Assembly: GCA_050290865.1 (NCBI GenBank)
Contig: JBNKIW010000002.1
Span: 124,001-188,000, forward strand
Direction of reading: 5' to 3'
DNA: 64,000 nt
Source: JARRLC01 sp050290865
GTDB lineage: Bacteria; Pseudomonadota; Alphaproteobacteria; Rhizobiales; Rhodomicrobiaceae
The stretch's first letter is position 1. Every line of letters begins with the position of its first letter. Of the stretch, positions 42,902-51,525 are shown piece after piece. The position numbers and the translations under genes were made by a program. Under the pieces are notes generated by a model. That model was given only the letters and a program-made list of their open reading frames with translations. It had not been told where the DNA came from and did no database searches.

Positions 42902-44365
42902 TCAGGCGCCCCCTTTCAACCGCAGAAAGGCGGACACCCGCGTCTTCACTGCGGCGGTGTAGGGTGGAAAAAACAGATGCGTCAGACTGAAACGGTCGCG
43001 CATTACCGCGCGCATGTTCGAGAACGCCTCGAAGCCCGCCTTGCCATGGCTGCGCCCGATGCCGCTCGGACCGATACCGCCGAAGGGCAGCTTTTCGTTT
43101 CCGAAGTGGATCAGCGCATGGTTGACACACGAACCGCCCGCGGGCACTTCCGCGATGAAGCGTTCGGCGGCCCGCTTGTCACGGGCGAAGATGTAGGCGG
43201 CGAGCGGCGGCGGTCCGGCGTTCACATGCGCGATGCCTGCCGCCAGGCCGGGAATAGTGAGAACGGGCAGGATCGGCCCGAAGATCTCTTCCTGGCCGAG
43301 CCGCATGCTGGAGGAAACGTTGTCGATCAGCGTTGGCGCGACGAAGCGGGATGTGGCATCTCCGGCGCCGCCAATAAGGATGCTCGCACCGTTTTCGCGT
43401 GCATCTTCGATCATGTCGAGCAGACGCTGGGCATGACGCGGCGTGATGATGGCCGCGAAGTCGCAGCCGCGCCGGCCTTCATCGGTTTCGGCGGGGTACA
43501 CCTCGCGGATGCGCCGGGTGAGAGCAGCTTTCAGCTCATCGGCGATGGCCGCTTCGGCCAGCACATAGTCGGGCGCTATGCAGGTCTGTCCGGCGTTGAC
43601 GAATTTGGCCCAGACGAGCTTGCGCGCCGCATCGGCAATGTGCGCGCTTTCATGCACGAGCGCGGGGGATTTCCCACCCAGTTCGAGCGTCACCGAAGTC
43701 GGCCCTTTCGCTGCCGCTTCCATCACGATCCGGCCAATCCCCGGCGAACCGGTGAAGAAGATGTGGTCGAAAGGCTGGGCGAGCAGGGCCTCGGCCGTCT
43801 CCGCTCCACCCTCGACGACCACGATCGTGTCGGAGTCGAACACCGCGCTGGTCAGCTCCTTGAGGTAGCCGCAGGTTGCCGGCGCGAGTTCCGAGGGTTT
43901 CAGCACCGCCGTATTCCCCGCCGCGATACAGGACACGAGCGGCCCCAGCATCAGGCTCGCCGGATAATTCCACGGCGCAAGAATAAGACACAGCCCCTTG
44001 GGTTGCGGGATGATCTCGCCGGACGTGCCCAGGAAAGCAAGGGATGCGGACGCCTTTTGCGGCCGGGACCATCTGCGGATATTCGCGACAGCATCGTCGA
44101 GTTCGCCAAGAATGGGCAGATATTCGACGACATCGGTCTCCGTGGCGGCCCGGCCCAGATCGGCGGCGAGAGCGTCCTGAAGGTTCCGGCGTCTTTCGGC
44201 GAAGGCATGGCGAAGTGCGCGCAGCCTTTCCTTGCGCGGTCGCCAGTCTTCACAGCGTTGCCTCTGTGCCCCAAGACGCAATCGCTCGAACGCCGTCACG
44301 ATCCCCTTGTCCAGCGGCCTCTCCCCCTCTTTGCGGTGTTCCCGTTGCGCGCCCGGAGCCCCCAT
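42902..44365 (-). CDS. Aldehyde dehydrogenase, coniferyl-aldehyde-dehydrogenase-like
   Basis: A 487-residue class-3-type aldehyde dehydrogenase. The catalytic Glu lies in Thr-Leu-Glu-Leu-Gly-Gly-Lys-Ser-Pro near 232 and the catalytic Cys in Asn-Ala-Gly-Gln-Thr-Cys-Ile-Ala-Pro-Asp near 266. The C-terminal Pro-Phe-Gly-Gly-Ile-Gly-Pro-Ser-Gly-Ile-Gly is typical. It resembles coniferyl aldehyde dehydrogenases, which oxidise aromatic or long-chain aldehydes. The order response regulator, ALDH, ThDP enzyme on one strand recalls benzoylformate decarboxylase/benzaldehyde dehydrogenase pairs, but the substrate is unproven. Confidence 0.87.
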   Translation of the reverse strand: MGAPGAQREHRKEGERPLDKGIVTAFERLRLGAQRQRCEDWRPRKERLRALRHAFAERRRNLQDALAADLGRAATETDVVEYLPILGELDDAVANIRRWSRPQKASASLAFLGTSGEIIPQPKGLCLILAPWNYPASLMLGPLVSCIAAGNTAVLKPSELAPATCGYLKELTSAVFDSDTIVVVEGGAETAEALLAQPFDHIFFTGSPGIGRIVMEAAAKGPTSVTLELGGKSPALVHESAHIADAARKLVWAKFVNAGQTCIAPDYVLAEAAIADELKAALTRRIREVYPAETDEGRRGCDFAAIITPRHAQRLLDMIEDARENGASILIGGAGDATSRFVAPTLIDNVSSSMRLGQEEIFGPILPVLTIPGLAAGIAHVNAGPPPLAAYIFARDKRAAERFIAEVPAGGSCVNHALIHFGNEKLPFGGIGPSGIGRSHGKAGFEAFSNMRAVMRDRFSLTHLFFPPYTAAVKTRVSAFLRLKGGA

Positions 44366-44532
44366 CGCGCCGAATGATCCGGACCCCGGCGATGCCTGAA
44401 GCGCTTGCGAAAGGAACGGGAACCGGCCCTCCGGAAAGATGACCGTTGCCCCAACAAGTTAGAGCATCTCGTTGACCGGGAAAAGGCGGTAAATGATCCG
44501 GCTGAGCGGATCAGCCCGATTTGCTCGCCAAG

Positions 44533-45876
44533 CTATTTCAGCCCCAGCCTGGCCATCATCTTGATGAGCCCCACGCGCGACAGGCCGAGCCGGCGCGCCG
44601 CTGCGCTGCGATTGCCCGCCTCGGCGGTCAGCGCCGCGGCGATCATGCGCCGTTCCAGTGCGGCCACCGCTTCGGCGAGATTGCTGGGGGCGGCGGGCGC
44701 CTGCTCCGGCTTGGGAGCATCGCCGTGGCGGGCAAAGGCGAGATCGTCCGGACCGATGACGCCGCCTCCGCCAGAACCGGCGAGTGCGGCGGCGCAGATT
44801 ATCACCGCCTGCAACTCGCGCACGTTCCCCGGCCAGTCCTGGGCGGCGAGCCACGCGAGAGCATTGGAGGAGAACCGCAAGGGGCCTGCCTCGCGCAGGA
44901 CGTGGACCGCGAGCGGCGCGATGTCCTCCCGCCTCTCCGCCAGCGGCAGCGTCCTGAGCACCATGCCCTTGAGCCGGTAAAAGAAATCCTCGCGGAATTC
45001 GCCCTGCGCGGCCATCGCTTCCAGATCGCGATGCGTGGCCGAAATCACGCGCACGTCCGCCTGGCGGGGCTCGCGTCCGCCGACTGGCATATACGTCCCC
45101 TCCTGCAGAAAGCGCAGCAGCTTCACCTGCATCGCGGGCTGTGTCTCGCCAACCTCATCGAGGAACAGGGTGCCGCCATCCGCCGCCGCCAGCAGGCCAG
45201 CCCGATCCTGATGCGCGCCGGTGAAACTGCCTTTCAGGTGGCCGAACAGTTCGCTTTCCATCAACTCCGCGGGGATCGCCCCGCAATGCACCGCCACGAA
45301 CGGCCCGGCCGCCCGCGCGCTGGCCGTGTGCAGCGCCTTCGCCACCAGTTCCTTGCCCGTGCCGCTGGGCCCCAGGATCATGACCGGGATTTCCGCCGGG
45401 CCGATGCGCCGGATCAGATCCTTCAGCCGCTGCGTGGAGGGACTGACACCCACGATGCCGTCGTTCTCCGTCCGCGCCGTCTTGAGTTGTGCCAGTTCCC
45501 GCTCCAGTGCGCCCTTTGCCAGCGCCCGCGACACGGCGAATTTCAGCAGATCCGGTTCCACCGGTTTGGCGAGAAAATCCCACGCCCCCGCCGCCACCGC
45601 GCGCAGCGCCAGTTCGTGCTCCGCATGCGCCGTCAGCACGATGACCGGCACCTCACAGAATTCGGGAATAAGAGTAAGCCCGGCCTCAGGAGTGCGCTCG
45701 GGCGGCATGACCAGATCGAGAAGCACGAGATGCGGCCGGGCAGCGGCGAAGCGATCCCGCGCGCTGGCGGCGTTTTCCGCGGTCAACACCTCATGCCCCT
45801 GTGCCGCGAGCCACGCCCCCGCCAGCCGGAGAAATGCCGGTTCATCGTCGACCAGAAGGATGCAGCTATTGCTCAT
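44533..45876 (-). CDS. NtrC-family sigma-54-dependent response regulator
   Basis: A 447-residue protein with three domains. The receiver domain (1-118) has Asp10-Asp11, the phospho-acceptor Asp54 and Lys104. The AAA+ sigma-54 activation domain (about 140-375) has Walker A at 169-176 and the sigma-54 contact loop as Gly-Ser-Phe-Thr-Gly-Ala at 216-221 (Ser in place of the usual first Ala). A Fis-type helix-turn-helix sits at about 405-445. It overlaps the downstream end of a histidine kinase gene by 11 bp, so the two formed a two-component pair. The kinase is now truncated. The likely target is the ALDH/ThDP unit 167 bp downstream, although I found no good sigma-54 promoter there. Confidence 0.9.
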   Translation of the reverse strand: MSNSCILLVDDEPAFLRLAGAWLAAQGHEVLTAENAASARDRFAAARPHLVLLDLVMPPERTPEAGLTLIPEFCEVPVIVLTAHAEHELALRAVAAGAWDFLAKPVEPDLLKFAVSRALAKGALERELAQLKTARTENDGIVGVSPSTQRLKDLIRRIGPAEIPVMILGPSGTGKELVAKALHTASARAAGPFVAVHCGAIPAELMESELFGHLKGSFTGAHQDRAGLLAAADGGTLFLDEVGETQPAMQVKLLRFLQEGTYMPVGGREPRQADVRVISATHRDLEAMAAQGEFREDFFYRLKGMVLRTLPLAERREDIAPLAVHVLREAGPLRFSSNALAWLAAQDWPGNVRELQAVIICAAALAGSGGGGVIGPDDLAFARHGDAPKPEQAPAAPSNLAEAVAALERRMIAAALTAEAGNRSAAARRLGLSRVGLIKMMARLGLK

Positions 45877-46480
45877 CGGGAAACCTCAAGGTGAAACAGG
45901 TGGTCCAGTCGGGGCGGCTGGTCAACGCCACGCTACCGCCATGTGCCGCCATGACCTTCGCCACGATGGCGAGGCCCAGGCCGGTGCCGCCGGGACCGCG
46001 CGAGACGAAGGGCTGGAACAACGTGGCGCGGATATCGGGCGGGATGCCCGCGCCGTCGTCGCAGATATGCACCAGCACCGCGCCCGTCGTGCTCTCCGCC
46101 AGCACGGCGACACGCCCGCCCGCCGCCGCCGCATTCGCCAGCAGATTGGCGAGGGCCTGGCGCAGCCGCAGCGGATCGGCGCGGATTTCGAGGCCGGCGG
46201 CAACGCCGTTCTCCACCGTCAGCCCGCCCGCCGCCTCCGCCACGGCAGCAGCCAGCGGCACGCCGGCGGGTTCGATGCGCCATGGCTTGGCATAGTCGAG
46301 CAGATCGCGTACCAGGGCTTCCATCCGCTCGATCTGTGTGCGCACTTCGCTGCGAACCGCTGGCTCCACACCTGCCACCGCCATGGCGATGATGTTGAGC
46401 GGGTTGCGCAGGTCGTGGGCGACGGTCGTCGCCAGCGCGCCCAACTCCGCCAGCCGCCGCCGCGTCTTCTCGATGTCACC
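45866..46480 (-). pseudogene. Sensor histidine kinase, N-terminally truncated
   Basis: About 200 codons encode a histidine kinase transmitter. The H-box is Val-Ala-His-Asp-Leu-Arg-Asn-Pro-Leu-Asn, followed by the ATPase with an Asn-Leu-Leu-Ala-Asn-Ala N-box, Asp-Asp-Gly-Ala-Gly-Ile-Pro and Gly-Gly-Thr-Gly-Leu-Gly-Leu-Ala. Kinase-like sequence ends at Glu-Lys-Thr-Arg-Arg-Arg, near 46470. Upstream the frame stays open to 46759, but those codons are the reverse complement of the SDR-DoxX gene and look like shadow sequence. The sensor domain and natural start codon are therefore missing. The only nearby in-frame start is a TTG without a spaced ribosome-binding site. It may be dead or make a bare kinase core. 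Confidence 0.75.
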
Positions 46481-47146
46481 GGCCCCGAACCGATGGACAT
46501 CGACGCCGTCGCCGCGGCGCTCGGCCGCTGGCTGGCCTTCCCGGCGCGCCTCTCTCTGCGCATGCCTGCACGCCTGCTCGATGGGATGGCGGCCATCGGC
46601 GGCGTCTTCAGGCGCAGCCCGCTCAATCGCGAGACGCTTGCCATGCTTCGCCGCGGCAATACCGCCAGTGCGGACGGTGTCACGCACATCCTCGGCAGGG
46701 CACCACGGCCACTCGGCAAAGCGCTGGCGCTCGATCCCGCCGACAGTGCGGACCGGCAAGCCGCGCGGCTGTATTTCCTGCGCCCGCTCCTGCGCATCTC
46801 GCTAGCGCTCATGTGGATCGCCACCGGCCTTCTTTCCTTCGGCCTCTATCCGCTGGCGAAAAGCTACGAACTGATGGCGCAGATCGGCCTGACCGGCGCC
46901 CCCGCCGATATGGCGCTCTTTGGAGCCGCAGCACTCGACGCGCTGCTTGGCGTACTCCCGCTGATCGGCTGGCGGCCGGTCGCTGTCGGCGCGGCGCAAC
47001 TCGCTGCCATGGCCGCGTTTACGCTGCTGGCTGCGCGGCTACCCGCCGAATACTGGCTCCACCCCTTTGCACCGCTTCTGAAGAACCTGCCCATCGCAGC
47101 AGCAACACTGGTCATGATGGCCCTGGAGGACCGGCATGTTCGATGA
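46471..47146 (+). pseudogene. SDR-DoxX fusion protein, N-terminally truncated
   Basis: The visible part begins with Leu-Asp-Val-Thr-Gly-Pro-Glu-Pro, a segment found deep inside atypical SDR proteins. It continues through Leu-Ala-Met-Leu-Arg-Arg-Gly-Asn-Thr-Ala and a C-terminal DoxX-like domain of four helices (about 46770-47130). In intact homologues an NAD(P)-binding Rossmann domain of some 200 residues precedes this; here the preceding DNA is the histidine kinase on the other strand. An ATG at 46493 could start a 217-residue remnant, but no ribosome-binding site is evident. It overlaps the DUF2269 start, preserving the old operon order. Confidence 0.75.
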
Positions 47147-47639
47147 ATGGTTTGTACGCATCATCCACATAATGAGCGCCATCCTGCTGTTCGGCACCGG
47201 CCTCGGCACGGCCTTCCACGGGCTCGCCAGCAATCTCTCCCGCGACGTGCGCGCCATCGCGGTCGCCAACCGCAATGTGGTGCTGGCGGACTGGCTGTTC
47301 ACCACGCCCACGGTGATCCTCCAGCCCGTCACGGGCGTGTGGCTGGCCTGGCTGAAGGGCTGGCCGCTGGTCAGCGGCTGGATCGTGTGGACGCTGGTGC
47401 TCTATGCGATCGCCGGGGCGTGCTGGCTGCCCGTCGTCTGGCTGCAACTGCGCATGAAGCAGATAACGGAGGCGGCCGTGGCATCGGGCGAACCGCTGCC
47501 GCCGACATATATGCGCTATTTCGGCTGGTGGTTCGCGCTCGGCTGGCCTGCCTTCACGGCCATGGTGCTGATCGTGGCGCTGATGGTCTACCGCCCGGCG
47601 CTGTGGGTGCCCGACTTCATCGCGGAGCTGCCGCTATGA
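47136..47639 (+). CDS. DUF2269 family membrane protein
   Basis: A 167-residue protein with four membrane helices. The N-terminal Met-Phe-Asp-Glu-Trp-Phe-Val-Arg-Ile-Ile-His-Ile, the Arg-Asn-Val-Val-Leu-Ala-Asp-Trp-Leu-Phe-Thr-Thr-Pro segment and the Gly-Trp-Trp-Phe-Ala-Leu-Gly-Trp-Pro-Ala-Phe end are typical of DUF2269. GGAGG lies just before the ATG at 47136. It overlaps the upstream SDR-DoxX gene by 11 bp and the downstream DUF4166 gene by 4 bp. The trio SDR-DoxX/DUF2269/DUF4166 recurs in Proteobacteria; its role is unknown. Confidence 0.88.
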   Translation: MFDEWFVRIIHIMSAILLFGTGLGTAFHGLASNLSRDVRAIAVANRNVVLADWLFTTPTVILQPVTGVWLAWLKGWPLVSGWIVWTLVLYAIAGACWLPVVWLQLRMKQITEAAVASGEPLPPTYMRYFGWWFALGWPAFTAMVLIVALMVYRPALWVPDFIAELPL

Positions 47640-48184
47640 CGACATCGCCGTTTCAGCGCCTGCTGGGTGCGGATTTCGAGCGCCTGCCTGCGCCGGTGCG
47701 CGATCTGCACAGTCTTGGTGAGAGCGTGAAGACCGCCGGGCTGGCCGACATCACCGCCGCTGCCAATCCGGCCGCCTCGCTGCTGTGCTGGTTTGCGGGG
47801 CTGCCGCAGCCGGGCCGCGATGTGCCGGTGACGGTGGCGTTTCACCCCGACGGCAGGGGCCGCGAACAGTGGGACCGGCGGTTCGCCGCGCGCCGGTATG
47901 CCAGCACCATGGCGGCGGGGACGGGCGGCGATGCGGGGCTGCTGGTCGAGCATTTCGGCCCATTCCGCCTGTATTTCCGTCTGACGCCGGGCGAGGACGC
48001 GCTCGCCTGGTCGCTACTGCGGTGGGGCTTCCTCGCCCTGCCGCTGCCGCGTCGGACAACACCATCCATCGAGTGCCTGGAGAGTGGAGACGGCAGCCGC
48101 TTCGTCTTCGATATCGGCGTCGCCTTCCCCATCATCGGGCACGTCATGCATTATCGCGGCTGGCTCGAACGGGCGGCACCGTGA
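47636..48184 (+). CDS. DUF4166 domain-containing protein
   Basis: A 182-residue soluble protein. DUF4166 landmarks are Phe-Gln-Arg-Leu-Leu-Gly-Ala-Asp-Phe-Glu-Arg-Leu-Pro at the N-terminus, Trp-Asp-Arg-Arg-Phe near 79 and the C-terminal Phe-Pro-Ile-Ile-Gly-His-Val-Met-His-Tyr-Arg-Gly-Trp-Leu. Its ATG overlaps the DUF2269 stop, so it is translationally coupled. No function is known. The gene converges on a lipoprotein gene 54 bp away. Confidence 0.88.
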   Translation: MTTSPFQRLLGADFERLPAPVRDLHSLGESVKTAGLADITAAANPAASLLCWFAGLPQPGRDVPVTVAFHPDGRGREQWDRRFAARRYASTMAAGTGGDAGLLVEHFGPFRLYFRLTPGEDALAWSLLRWGFLALPLPRRTTPSIECLESGDGSRFVFDIGVAFPIIGHVMHYRGWLERAAP

Positions 48185-48238
48185 AGGAACGGGAACCTGC
48201 GCCGCGGAATGCCCGGCAGCGCCCGCCGACCGGCTGTG

Positions 48239-48631
48239 CTACCTCCTGCACCCCGGCTTGCGGGTCATCGTAATCTGCACGTTCGGCGCATATTTGTTCA
48301 TGGCACCGCTGCTGGCGTCCACGGCCAAGCCGACGACACCGCCGAAAATGATATTCCCCGCCGCCATTTCCTCAAATGTTGACGGGATGACGCCGGCGCC
48401 TTCATTGAAGCAGCGCTTTTTGCACCTCACCTGCACGTCGTGCTGGCTCTTCTCAAGCGTCACCGTCGCCGGGGTCACGATCGTCTGTGTTCCAAAGGCG
48501 GGAGAGAACAGGTCGCAGCTTGCGCCATCCGCCCCCGGCGTCGTCACCGCCACTGCCTGCGTGGTTCCCTGGGTAATTGTCGAACACCCCGCCAAAATCG
48601 CACACGAAGCCAGAAGTATCCCCAAACGCAT
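48239..48631 (-). CDS. Small outer-envelope lipoprotein of unknown function
   Basis: A 130-residue protein with a signal peptide and lipobox Leu-Ala-Gly-Cys (Cys16), so the mature protein should be lipid anchored. The body has a Thr-Pro-Gly-Ala-Asp-Gly-Ala-Ser-Cys segment, Val-Arg-Cys-Lys-Lys-Arg-Cys and a Gly-Asn-Ile-Ile-Phe-Gly-Gly-Val-Val-Gly hydrophobic stretch. Similar proteins are common in Alphaproteobacteria and are often misnamed translation initiation factor 2. No enzymatic motif is visible. It is monocistronic between two convergent or divergent units. Confidence 0.8.
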   Translation of the reverse strand: MRLGILLASCAILAGCSTITQGTTQAVAVTTPGADGASCDLFSPAFGTQTIVTPATVTLEKSQHDVQVRCKKRCFNEGAGVIPSTFEEMAAGNIIFGGVVGLAVDASSGAMNKYAPNVQITMTRKPGCRR

Positions 48632-48811
48632 GGTCGTCGCCCCCCCTGATAATTACGCAACGCGCCCTGTGTGACATGGCGATTTCGTCCGAACAAGGAA
48701 AATGCGACTCCGGAAATAGCGCGCAGGCGGCACGCTGTGGCGCCCCTGCCACAGTGTACGGATGGAACGACGTCGGTAGGATGGCGGGGGCCCGAAGCGG
48801 CGTGGCTTCTC

Positions 48812-50149
48812 TCAGATTCCGCTCGACCTCGATGAAAATCTGAAGCCGTCCACCATCAGCGGCGGCACCGAAATTGCCCGGTCGCTGATATCCCCGCCAT
48901 GGGCGCGCTGGGATGGCCCCACGGCGATGATGTTGTTCAGCAGCGCGACCAGGCTTTCATTGAAGCGCATATTGCGGGCGGGAGCGGCGATTTCGCCGTT
49001 CTCGATGAGGAAATTGCCGTCGCGCGTGAGGCCGGTGAGCAGCAGCGTCTGCGGATCGACGATGTTCGTGTACCATACCCGCGTCACGAGGATGCCGCGC
49101 TTCGTTGCGCGGATCATATCGTCGATCGAGGTGCCGCCGCCGCGCATCATGAGCGAGGCTGGCCCCGGCAGCGGTTCGCGCTCAGTCTTCCGCGCCCAGT
49201 AACGCGAGCAGCTCAGGTTCTTCACCGTGCCGTTTTCCACCCACACCGTGGGCCGCTGCGGCAGGCCCTCCCCGCCGTAGATCGCCGAGGGCACCACCGG
49301 GTCATGCGGGTCCGAGGTGATCGTCACCGCTTCGCCGAACAGCGTCTCGCCGAGCCGGTTGCCGCCGCCCTTGCGGCTCATGAAGCTGCGGCCCTCGTCC
49401 GCCTGCCGGGCATCCAGCGACCGGGGAAGCCACTGCAGCAACTCGCTCACCGCGGCAGGTTCGAGGATGACGGTGTATTTGCCGGGATCGAGATCCACCG
49501 GCGCCTTCTCCTGAGCCGTCTTGCCAGTCGCACGGCGGGCGAGCGTGCCTGCGTCCAGACGGTCGAAGCGGAATTCCGACGCGCCAGCCCAGCCGGACCA
49601 TGTCCCGGCCTTGTTGCGGGCCGTGGCCGAAAGCCGGGCCGAGGTCTCGCGGTCACAGACGAACAGTCCCGCGCTCGTCGCCATGGCGTGGAAGCCGCTC
49701 TCCACCTTGGCGAACCCGGCGGCGTCCACGTTCTGCGCTTCAGCCTCGCCGATGACGGTTTTTGCCGCGGCAGCAAGGTTGGCGGCATTGACGCCCGCCG
49801 TCGCCGCGTCATAGGCCGCGCCCGCCTCGCCATAGTCCTGGGGCCCGAGAGGCGGCATCTGCTCGGAATCCTCCGGCGCCACGCGGGCAATGGCCTCCGA
49901 GCGCGCCTGCGCCTCGTCCAGCGCGCCCGTGTCCAGGCTGTGAACCGTGACGGAGCCCGAGCGCTGCCCGACCTGCGAGACGATGGTGACGCTCACCTCG
50001 CTGTCGGCGCCGTTGGTGGTGGCACTGTTGCGGGCGAAGCGCAGGTTCAGGCCGTCGCCGCCACTGACATGGACGATGCAGGCGTCGACGCGCGAACGCC
50101 CAAGCCGCGCATCCGTGATTTCCCTGATCTCCTCCGGTGTCAGCATCAT
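48812..50149 (-). CDS. pmbA: TldE/PmbA family metalloprotease-related protein
   Basis: A 445-residue member of peptidase family U62, the partner of TldD. It lacks the HExxxH motif, as expected for PmbA/TldE. Family landmarks are Asn-Arg-Leu-Gly-Glu-Thr-Leu-Phe near 265 and the C-terminal Gly-Asn-Phe-Leu-Ile-Glu-Asn-Gly-Glu-Ile. TldD/TldE pairs cleave unfolded or modified peptides and mature ribosomal peptide products such as microcin B17. Its start is 3 bp from the stop of a decayed tldD 3' end (50153-50280), the relic of the original tldD-pmbA junction. The intact tldD is 1.4 kb further upstream. Confidence 0.9.
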   Translation of the reverse strand: MMLTPEEIREITDARLGRSRVDACIVHVSGGDGLNLRFARNSATTNGADSEVSVTIVSQVGQRSGSVTVHSLDTGALDEAQARSEAIARVAPEDSEQMPPLGPQDYGEAGAAYDAATAGVNAANLAAAAKTVIGEAEAQNVDAAGFAKVESGFHAMATSAGLFVCDRETSARLSATARNKAGTWSGWAGASEFRFDRLDAGTLARRATGKTAQEKAPVDLDPGKYTVILEPAAVSELLQWLPRSLDARQADEGRSFMSRKGGGNRLGETLFGEAVTITSDPHDPVVPSAIYGGEGLPQRPTVWVENGTVKNLSCSRYWARKTEREPLPGPASLMMRGGGTSIDDMIRATKRGILVTRVWYTNIVDPQTLLLTGLTRDGNFLIENGEIAAPARNMRFNESLVALLNNIIAVGPSQRAHGGDISDRAISVPPLMVDGFRFSSRSSGI

Positions 50150-50152
50150 GGC

Positions 50153-50280
50153 TCAGGCCTCCCCGCGTTCGGCATTGAGGACCGTAATGTCGCGGAAGCG
50201 CGTCGAGCGCGTTCCAGAATCCGAGCATGCAGCCCTGTTAGGCGGCACCGTATAGCATCGGCGCGAGCTTGCCGAGATCT
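50153..50280 (-). pseudogene. Decayed fragment of a tldD 3' end
   Basis: The minus strand of this stretch matches the last codons of the intact tldD (51526-51750) almost base for base in two blocks. They are the final ~15 codons, ending Ile-Thr-Val-Leu-Asn-Ala-Glu-Arg-Gly-Glu-Ala-stop, and an earlier block around Phe-Trp-Asn-Ala-Leu-Asp. Between them about 93 bases are deleted. In the earlier block a Tyr codon has become TAA. Its stop lies 3 bp before the pmbA start, so this appears to be the original tldD end. Confidence 0.85.
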
Positions 50281-50367
50281 GGAATGAAAAACTCCGATCA
50301 AGCTGGGCCCGCTCTTTTCCCACGAAGACCCACTTGACCGGAGGCTCTCTGGATCGGTCTCTTGAAG

Positions 50368-51330
50368 TTATTTCAGCGGCTCTTCAGATTCGCCGAACTT
50401 GTAGTCCAAACCGAGCATAATTGTGTGCGTGGTGTTGTCGCCACCAGCCACATCGCCAGGGATAACGGCAGTCCCACCCTCCTCGTAATCGGTAATTGTC
50501 GTCGACCCTTTCGCCAAATCATAGGCTTGGTATTCATATGTGAGCGTAACCGACAAGCCCCGCTGCACATTGTATCCGAGCTGCGCAGTAGCGCCGATCA
50601 TATCGCTGCTGCCGAATTCCTCCGTAAATAGAAGTCCGCGCAGATGGTGGTTGTCCTCATCATGACCATCGGCCCACCAAGAACCGATTATTTTACCCAT
50701 GAACGACCACCGGCCATGCTCAGCTTTGGCCTGCAGGCCGATGTACGGTGTTTCCCACCATTGTTCGTACGTTATTCCGAGCCCCGCCGGCAGCGTCGCG
50801 TAATTGGCCGTCCCGCCGTAGGCTTGCCACTTTGAATAATCCCACTTGTAACCCACGAGGCCGGCGAGTGTGAAATTACCCTGACGCACGAAGGTGGCGG
50901 AGGCATGAAGGTCGACTTCGGTTTTGCGTTCGAGCCGGGTGTCCTCATGATGGGAATGGCAGATACCGCCTGGGCAATCCTCGACGCCCCAGTCCCAATC
51001 ATCCATCGTGGAACTGTCGTTGAGATTGATGCTGCCTTTGACTCCCAACGCCAACCAGTGGATGCGGCTTGGCGTCCATTCCGCACCGCCCTTCAAGACG
51101 AGATTGTTGTCGTATTTCCAGATCAGCTGGCTCAGTTTTGAGCCGTCGCCGTTGTAGACGTATTCGTTGGCTTCTCCGGACACCACTCCCAGGCCTACGT
51201 CAACGGAAAAATTGCTACTCCGCGCGACCGGCGCATCTTTCACGCTTCCATAACCAAGATCGGCAGCCATCGCCCCACCCGAATAGCCCAGAAGAGCCGC
51301 GAAGCACGCCGCAGATGCAAATTTATGCAT
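50368..51330 (-). CDS. Omptin-family outer membrane protease
   Basis: A 320-residue protein with a signal peptide (about 1-22) and the ten-stranded omptin barrel. Landmarks in order are Val-Val-Ser-Gly-Glu-Ala-Asn-Glu near 49, Lys-Leu-Ser-Gln-Leu-Ile-Trp-Lys-Tyr-Asp-Asn near 65-75, Leu-Lys-Gly-Gly-Ala-Glu-Trp, and Pro-Tyr-Ile-Gly-Leu near 195. The catalytic sites of E. coli OmpT map to Asp111 and Asp113 (OmpT Asp83, Asp85) and Asp226 and His228 (OmpT Asp210, His212), so it should be active. Omptins cut surface peptides next to basic residues. Omptins are best known from enterobacteria. A sampled 60 bp here is 57% GC against 67% in adjacent tldD. It sits between the intact tldD and a tldD relic. 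Confidence 0.88.
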   Translation of the reverse strand: MHKFASAACFAALLGYSGGAMAADLGYGSVKDAPVARSSNFSVDVGLGVVSGEANEYVYNGDGSKLSQLIWKYDNNLVLKGGAEWTPSRIHWLALGVKGSINLNDSSTMDDWDWGVEDCPGGICHSHHEDTRLERKTEVDLHASATFVRQGNFTLAGLVGYKWDYSKWQAYGGTANYATLPAGLGITYEQWWETPYIGLQAKAEHGRWSFMGKIIGSWWADGHDEDNHHLRGLLFTEEFGSSDMIGATAQLGYNVQRGLSVTLTYEYQAYDLAKGSTTITDYEEGGTAVIPGDVAGGDNTTHTIMLGLDYKFGESEEPLK

Positions 51331-51525
51331 GTTGAACCCCCATCATCGTACAATCGCACCATCCTTTAGAATATTGGTACGGACGAAAGCAAGTGATTAA
51401 CGCGATGACAGACACTCCGCCATCGGAAAAATGCGAGCAGTGGTTCATGAGCAACGAATTAAGCGGCAGCCGACTGCGGGTAAGGAGGCAACTCCAAGAT
51501 CACGACCGTTCTGCTGGAGAACGTA

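Noticed and set aside
44366..44532. A sigma-54 promoter before the ALDH/ThDP genes
   Set aside because: No TGGCAC-N5-TTGC match on the minus strand was found.
45221..46470. The first part of the long plus-strand frame that continues into the SDR-DoxX segment
   Set aside because: This part is antisense to the response regulator and kinase. Only the portion after about 46471 has protein-like sequence.
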